Assembly (NCBI GenBank): GCA_026391315.1
Contig: JAPLDT010000089.1
Coordinates: 1-64,000, forward strand
DNA from: Bacteroidia bacterium
Lineage (GTDB): Bacteria > Bacteroidota > Bacteroidia > Bacteroidales > Prolixibacteraceae
Direction of reading: 5' to 3'
DNA: 64,000 bases
Shown here piece after piece: positions 60,002-64,000 of this stretch. A model generated the notes under the pieces. It was not told the origin of the DNA, did not search any database, and saw only the letters and a program-made list of their open reading frames with translations. How positions within the stretch are numbered: the stretch's first letter is position 1; the number at the start of each line of letters is the position of its first letter. The position numbers were made by a program, and so were the translations under genes.

Positions 60002-60346
60002 TCCGCGTTTCCCATTCTATTTGAAAAGAAGGGGAGAGCGGACGAGGGGGAGAAGGGGAGAGTGGAACTCCGAATATTTGGGGAGAGAGACAGAAAGACT
60101 ATGGGACGGGGGGGCCAGGAGACAGAAAGATGCTCCTTGAACCATCCTGAGCCTGTCGAAGGGTCTAAGTTTTATGAATACCATCCCGGTCCCTGAGCTT
60201 GTCGAAGGGCGAGTCTGGGCGAATTTTATTGCAGACAGATGAAACAGAGAAACAAAGAAACGGTGAAACAGGATGGTACCGCAAGTACTTTAGTCACTTT
60301 AGTTCACTCTAGTCACTTTAGGCACTTCCAGATAATAACAAAAAAA
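60002..60346. other. Repeat-rich spacer between trpS and valS
   Basis: 345 bp. Contains GA-rich units (GGGGAGAGTGG-like), two copies of a CCTGAGC(C/T)TGTCGAAGGG element (about 60150 and 60193), and the inverted partner (60275-60296) of the 22-bp element at 56729, followed by TTTAGTCACTTTAG-like repeats. The valS frame is open here but no start is convincing before 60347. Confidence 0.6.
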
Positions 60347-62983
60347 ATGATCAAAGAGATACCCATAAAATACGACCCAACCACCATCGAAGACAAATGG
60401 TACAGCTACTGGATGGAGCAAAATTTCTTCCATTCAGAGCCGGATGAGCGTGAGCCTTATACCATCGTGATCCCTCCGCCCAATGTGACGGGTGTGCTGC
60501 ACATGGGACATATGCTCAACAATACCATTCAGGATGTACTGGTTCGCCGTGCCCGAATGCTTGGTAAGAATGGCTGCTGGGTGCCAGGTACCGACCACGC
60601 CTCGATTGCTACAGAGGCGAAAGTGGTCGACAAGCTTTTGAAAGAGGGGATCAAAAAGGATAGTCTTACCCGGGACCAGTTTCTGGAGCATGCCTGGGAA
60701 TGGACCCACAAACATGGAGGGATCATCCTGGAACAATTGAAAAAACTGGGCGCTTCCTGCGATTGGGAACGTACGGCATTCACCATGGATAAGATCCGTT
60801 CGGCGTCTGTCATCCGCACGTTTGTTGATCTTTACAACAAGGGCTATGTCTACAGGGGTGTACGAATGGTCAATTGGGATCCTGCTGCAAAAACAGCGCT
60901 TTCGGATGAGGAGGTCATCCACCGCGAAGAGCAGTCCAAATTGTATTATGTACGTTATCTGATTGAAGGAACTACCGATCAATATATTACCGTTGCTACA
61001 ACCCGTCCGGAAACGATATTGGGCGATACGGCAGTTTGTGTAAACCCTGCTGATGAGCGTTTTGCACATCTGGTAGGTAAAAGGGTGCTGGTGCCTTTGG
61101 TCAACCGAAGCATACCTGTTATTCAGGATGAATATGTAGAGATGGATTTCGGTACAGGATGTCTGAAAATCACTCCCGCCCACGATACCAACGACTATGA
61201 GATTGGCATTCGTCACAATCTGGAGGTGATCGACACCTTCAACGATGATGGTACTTTGAGCGAAAAAGCGCAATTGCTGGTTGGCGTTGATCGTTTCGAA
61301 GCCCGTAAACAGATTGTACCAATGCTCGAAGCTGCCGGAAATCTGGTGAAAATTGAGGATTACAACAACAAAGTTGGCTATTCCGAACGTACCCATGTGC
61401 CGATTGAACCGAAACTTTCGGCGCAGTGGTTTTTGAAGATGGGCGATCTGGCCAAACCTGCCCTCGAAGCCGTTGAAAGCGATGCTATAAGGTTTTATCC
61501 TGCTAAATTCAAGAATCTCTACCGCCACTGGATGGAGAACATCAAAGACTGGTGTATCTCCCGTCAACTCTTGTGGGGCCACCGCATTCCGGTCTATTAC
61601 CTGCCCGATGGATCTTTCGTGGTAGCCGAAACCGAAGAAAAGGCCCTGGAGCTGGCAAAAATTAAAACGGGAAATCCTGCGTTAGCATTGAATTCGCTTC
61701 GTCAGGATGAAGATGTGCTCGACACCTGGGCCTCCTCCTGGCTTTGGCCAATGTCGGTATTTGAGAAGGAAGATCCAACAGATACCTGCGATCTGGATTA
61801 TTACTATCCTACCAACGATCTGGTAACCGCTCCTGAAATTATTTTCTTCTGGGTAGCCAGAATGATCATTGCCGGATATGAGTACAAGGGAACGCTTCCG
61901 TTTAAGAATGTATATTTTACAGGTATAGTGCGTGATAAGCTGCGCAGGAAGATGTCCAAATCCCTGGGTAATTCCCCCGATCCGCTCGATCTGATTGCCA
62001 AATATGGCGCGGATGGTGTGAGGGTTGGTATGTTACTCTGTTCTCCTGCCGGGAATGATATCCTTTTTGATGAATCGCTGACCGATCAGGGAAGAGGTTT
62101 CCTGACTAAAGTGTGGAACTCCTTCAGGTTAATCAACGGTTGGGAAATAGATGCTGCCATTCCCCAGCCTGAACATTCCCGGATAGGGATAGAATGGTTC
62201 AGGGCAAAGCTGGACGAGGCGATCTTAACCATGGACGATCATTTCGATAAATACAGGCTGAATGATGCGTTGCTGACCATCCACGCCACCATTCGCGACG
62301 AATTTTCGGGATGGTTGCTGGAGATTATCAAGCCGGCATATCAGCAACCGATTGATTCGAAGACCTATACGCAGGTCATTGAATTGCTGGAGGAGTTACT
62401 CAAGCTGTTACATCCGTTTATGCCGTTTATCAGCGAAGAGATCTGGCAGTTGATCGGCGACCGCAAAACAGGCGAGTCGATCATGACGGCCTCCTGGCCA
62501 AAAGCTTTAGCAAAAAATGAAGAGCTAACCGAAAAATTTGAATTGGCCAAAGAGGTGATTTCCGGAATTAGAACCATCCGCAAGGATAAAAATATTCCAA
62601 CCAGGGAGGAGATTGAACTCTTTATCATTCCTGGAGAAAAGGGATATGTTCCCGAATTTAATGAAGTGGTTTCAAAGCTGGGGAATGCTGCAAGGCTCGA
62701 AACTTGTTCGGAAGAGATTGCCGGCGCTGCAACATTTATGGTGAAAGCTTCGGCCTATTATATTCCTTTTGCGGGTAGTGTGGACGTTGAGGCTGAAGTA
62801 TTAAAAATCAACGAAGAGCTAGCCTACAATAAGGGATTCCTCGAAGCCGTTGTAAGAAAATTGAGTAATGAAAAATTTGTCGGTAGCGCCCCGGCCAAAG
62901 TTGTCGAGATAGAACGCAAGAAGCAAGCTGATGCGGAAGAAAAGATCAAGATATTGGAGGAGAGACTATTGTTACTTCAATAA
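60347..62983 (+). CDS. valS: Valyl-tRNA synthetase
   Basis: 878 aa from the ATG at 60347, which gives the normal N-terminus ([18 protein letters not shown]). HIGH element [13 protein letters not shown], editing domain about 190-340, KMSKS element [18 protein letters not shown]-terminal coiled coil about 815-878. Charges tRNA-Val with proofreading. The 36 codons upstream in frame are repeat sequence. Confidence 0.95.
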   Translation: MIKEIPIKYDPTTIEDKWYSYWMEQNFFHSEPDEREPYTIVIPPPNVTGVLHMGHMLNNTIQDVLVRRARMLGKNGCWVPGTDHASIATEAKVVDKLLKEGIKKDSLTRDQFLEHAWEWTHKHGGIILEQLKKLGASCDWERTAFTMDKIRSASVIRTFVDLYNKGYVYRGVRMVNWDPAAKTALSDEEVIHREEQSKLYYVRYLIEGTTDQYITVATTRPETILGDTAVCVNPADERFAHLVGKRVLVPLVNRSIPVIQDEYVEMDFGTGCLKITPAHDTNDYEIGIRHNLEVIDTFNDDGTLSEKAQLLVGVDRFEARKQIVPMLEAAGNLVKIEDYNNKVGYSERTHVPIEPKLSAQWFLKMGDLAKPALEAVESDAIRFYPAKFKNLYRHWMENIKDWCISRQLLWGHRIPVYYLPDGSFVVAETEEKALELAKIKTGNPALALNSLRQDEDVLDTWASSWLWPMSVFEKEDPTDTCDLDYYYPTNDLVTAPEIIFFWVARMIIAGYEYKGTLPFKNVYFTGIVRDKLRRKMSKSLGNSPDPLDLIAKYGADGVRVGMLLCSPAGNDILFDESLTDQGRGFLTKVWNSFRLINGWEIDAAIPQPEHSRIGIEWFRAKLDEAILTMDDHFDKYRLNDALLTIHATIRDEFSGWLLEIIKPAYQQPIDSKTYTQVIELLEELLKLLHPFMPFISEEIWQLIGDRKTGESIMTASWPKALAKNEELTEKFELAKEVISGIRTIRKDKNIPTREEIELFIIPGEKGYVPEFNEVVSKLGNAARLETCSEEIAGAATFMVKASAYYIPFAGSVDVEAEVLKINEELAYNKGFLEAVVRKLSNEKFVGSAPAKVVEIERKKQADAEEKIKILEERLLLLQ

Positions 62984-63084
62984 AAAAAATAACTTTGAAG
63001 AAGAATAAGTTGCTAATTTCATACAACTTAATGTAATAGCCGATCAAAGGTGATCGTCGGAATGTACCCCACGATATTCCGATG

Positions 63085-63110
63085 CTATTTGAGTCAATTG
63101 ACTCAAATAG
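63085..63110. other. Perfect 26-bp palindrome
   Basis: CTATTTGAGTCAA is followed immediately by its exact reverse complement. It lies between valS and the membrane protein gene; it may act as a terminator or as an operator. The rest of the spacer (62984-63203) also holds CGATCA/TGATCG and CGGAAT/ATTCCG dyads. Confidence 0.7.
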
Positions 63111-63203
63111 AAATCTGTACCATTGAAAATCAGTGAGTAAGCGCTACATGGAAGTGTGACGAAGATGTTCCATGAGGTCAGTTCTTTATCTAAACTATAT
63201 TCC

Positions 63204-64000
63204 ATGAATAAGGAATCCAATTATTCGAAGGTTGTTGCGCTGATCGGCTGGGCCATATTATTTTTAGGGCTATTGGCGTTTTGTGGCTGGATTTTTGAAT
63301 TTCATATTCTTTCCAGTTTCAGCCATGCATATATTCCCATGGCTCCCGCCACTGCCATAACAACGATCGCTTACGGGCTTATCCTGATTTCCGGCGTTTA
63401 CAAGCCAGACCATGTGCGATACAAATGGTACACGATTGTTGTGAGTTGTTTTTTTTCGCTTTATGGATTTATGATATTTTTGGGTTTTTTCTGGAACAAC
63501 CTTAATTTCATCGAAGACCTTCTGTTCCCGGTTACTTCTGCCATAAGCAAATTCCCGATCAACCACATGTCACCTTATTCAGGTTTGCTGTTTTTACTTT
63601 ATGGTACAGCCATTGTAACAAATATTATTTTTGTCGGCCGAAAAAATCTGCCAAACCTAATAAGTTCGTTGGGATTGGTAGTAGCATTTGCAGGTTTTAT
63701 TGCAGTGTTAGGTTATTTGTTTGGAACGCCATTTCTATATGGTGGTCACATTATCCCATTATCAATACCGACTTCCATTGTTTTCCTTATGCTGGGTCTT
63801 GCACTGATCGCCATAGCTGGCCCAAAAGGGATTTTTCTGCGGCAGTTCATTGGAAATTCTGCAAACGCCAGGGTGCTGCGTGCTATTCTTCCTGTGGTAC
63901 TTTCGGCGATTATTCTCGAAGATCTGTTAGACATTTATATTGCGGATGATTTACATATAAATCCCGCCCTTCTTTTGGCTTTGCTAACCATCATTTTTAG
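63204..64000 (+). CDS. Polytopic membrane protein, N-terminal part (sensor-like)
   Basis: At least 265 aa, open to the window edge. The visible part contains about seven to eight hydrophobic segments (for example VVALIGWAILFLGLLAFCGW, IVFLMLGLALIAIAG) with short loops and no enzyme motif. This resembles the membrane input domain of a histidine kinase or other sensor, but the decisive C-terminal part is outside the window. Confidence 0.65.
   Translation, partial: MNKESNYSKVVALIGWAILFLGLLAFCGWIFEFHILSSFSHAYIPMAPATAITTIAYGLILISGVYKPDHVRYKWYTIVVSCFFSLYGFMIFLGFFWNNLNFIEDLLFPVTSAISKFPINHMSPYSGLLFLLYGTAIVTNIIFVGRKNLPNLISSLGLVVAFAGFIAVLGYLFGTPFLYGGHIIPLSIPTSIVFLMLGLALIAIAGPKGIFLRQFIGNSANARVLRAILPVVLSAIILEDLLDIYIADDLHINPALLLALLTIIF

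Noticed and set aside
60434-61582. 382-codon frame antisense to valS
   Set aside because: valS is certain on the other strand; the antisense frame is a codon-bias shadow.

Overview
The window is a piece of a Bacteroidota chromosome, most likely Bacteroidales or a close relative. It contains an almost complete siphovirus-type prophage of about 49 kb, flanked by ordinary host genes. Evidence for the phylum: promoters of the Bacteroidota type (TTTG, 19-20 nt spacer, TAnnTTTG), the host block hslR / pth / rplY / prs / engB, a phage gene complement typical of Bacteroidota temperate phages (DUF3853, YopX, GH108 lysozyme), and mostly weak Shine-Dalgarno sequences.

Layout. 1-528: host DNA with three 110-bp tandem units, each holding a truncated tRNA-Pro-like sequence and a terminator, followed by an intact tRNA-Pro(TGG). 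529-49739: prophage integrated in the 3' end of tRNA-Ser(GCT), with a 16-bp identical core at both ends (529-544 and 49724-49739). 49740-64000: host DNA with tRNA-Ser, a structured ncRNA (candidate 6S RNA), a two-gene 5'-nucleotidase, hslR, pth, rplY, prs, engB, manA, a Dabb protein, udk, a 3'-5' exonuclease, trpS, valS and a truncated membrane protein. Host spacers are rich in short AT-rich inverted repeats and purine-biased repeats.

Prophage order. The leftward lysogeny module (integrase, small genes, repressor-like protein; 692-3645) faces a rightward early module across a divergent operator. Early genes encode DNA-binding proteins, a recombination pair (candidate annealing protein and YqaJ exonuclease), a DnaQ-like exonuclease, an O-like initiator with iteron-like repeats, a DnaC-like loader, nucleases, SSB, MazG-like and VRR-NUC proteins, and a cytosine methyltransferase interrupted at an 11-G tract. 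Late genes run from 18185: PLD-like protein, ParB/adenine methyltransferase, terminases, portal, MuF head protein, scaffold, capsid, connectors, tail tube, tRNA, frameshifted tail chaperone, tape measure, Dit-like protein, fibres, tail tip and lysis genes. Three rightward operons share an upstream inverted repeat GTGATT-N7-AATCA(C/T), suggesting one phage regulator controls them.

Most notable content. (1) A diversity-generating retroelement (DGR): reverse transcriptase 41691-42701, template repeat 41467-41580, and a variable repeat at the 3' end of the tail gene 39996-41402. All 17 TR/VR differences fall on template adenines. A second, diverged variable repeat lies 33 kb away in the early gene 8469-8969. 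(2) The 1121-residue MuF head protein carries an internal ParB-like domain and a C-terminal ADP-ribosyltransferase with R, STA and ERE motifs. Immediately downstream, convergent and with its own consensus promoter, is a three-gene cassette whose middle gene is an intact ADP-ribosylglycohydrolase. The pair looks like a virion-borne toxin with its reversing enzyme. (3) Several genes are interrupted (methyltransferase, HNH endonuclease, two small genes, and the tail chaperone by an in-frame TAA). The prophage may be decaying, phase-variable at one locus, or affected by sequencing indels.
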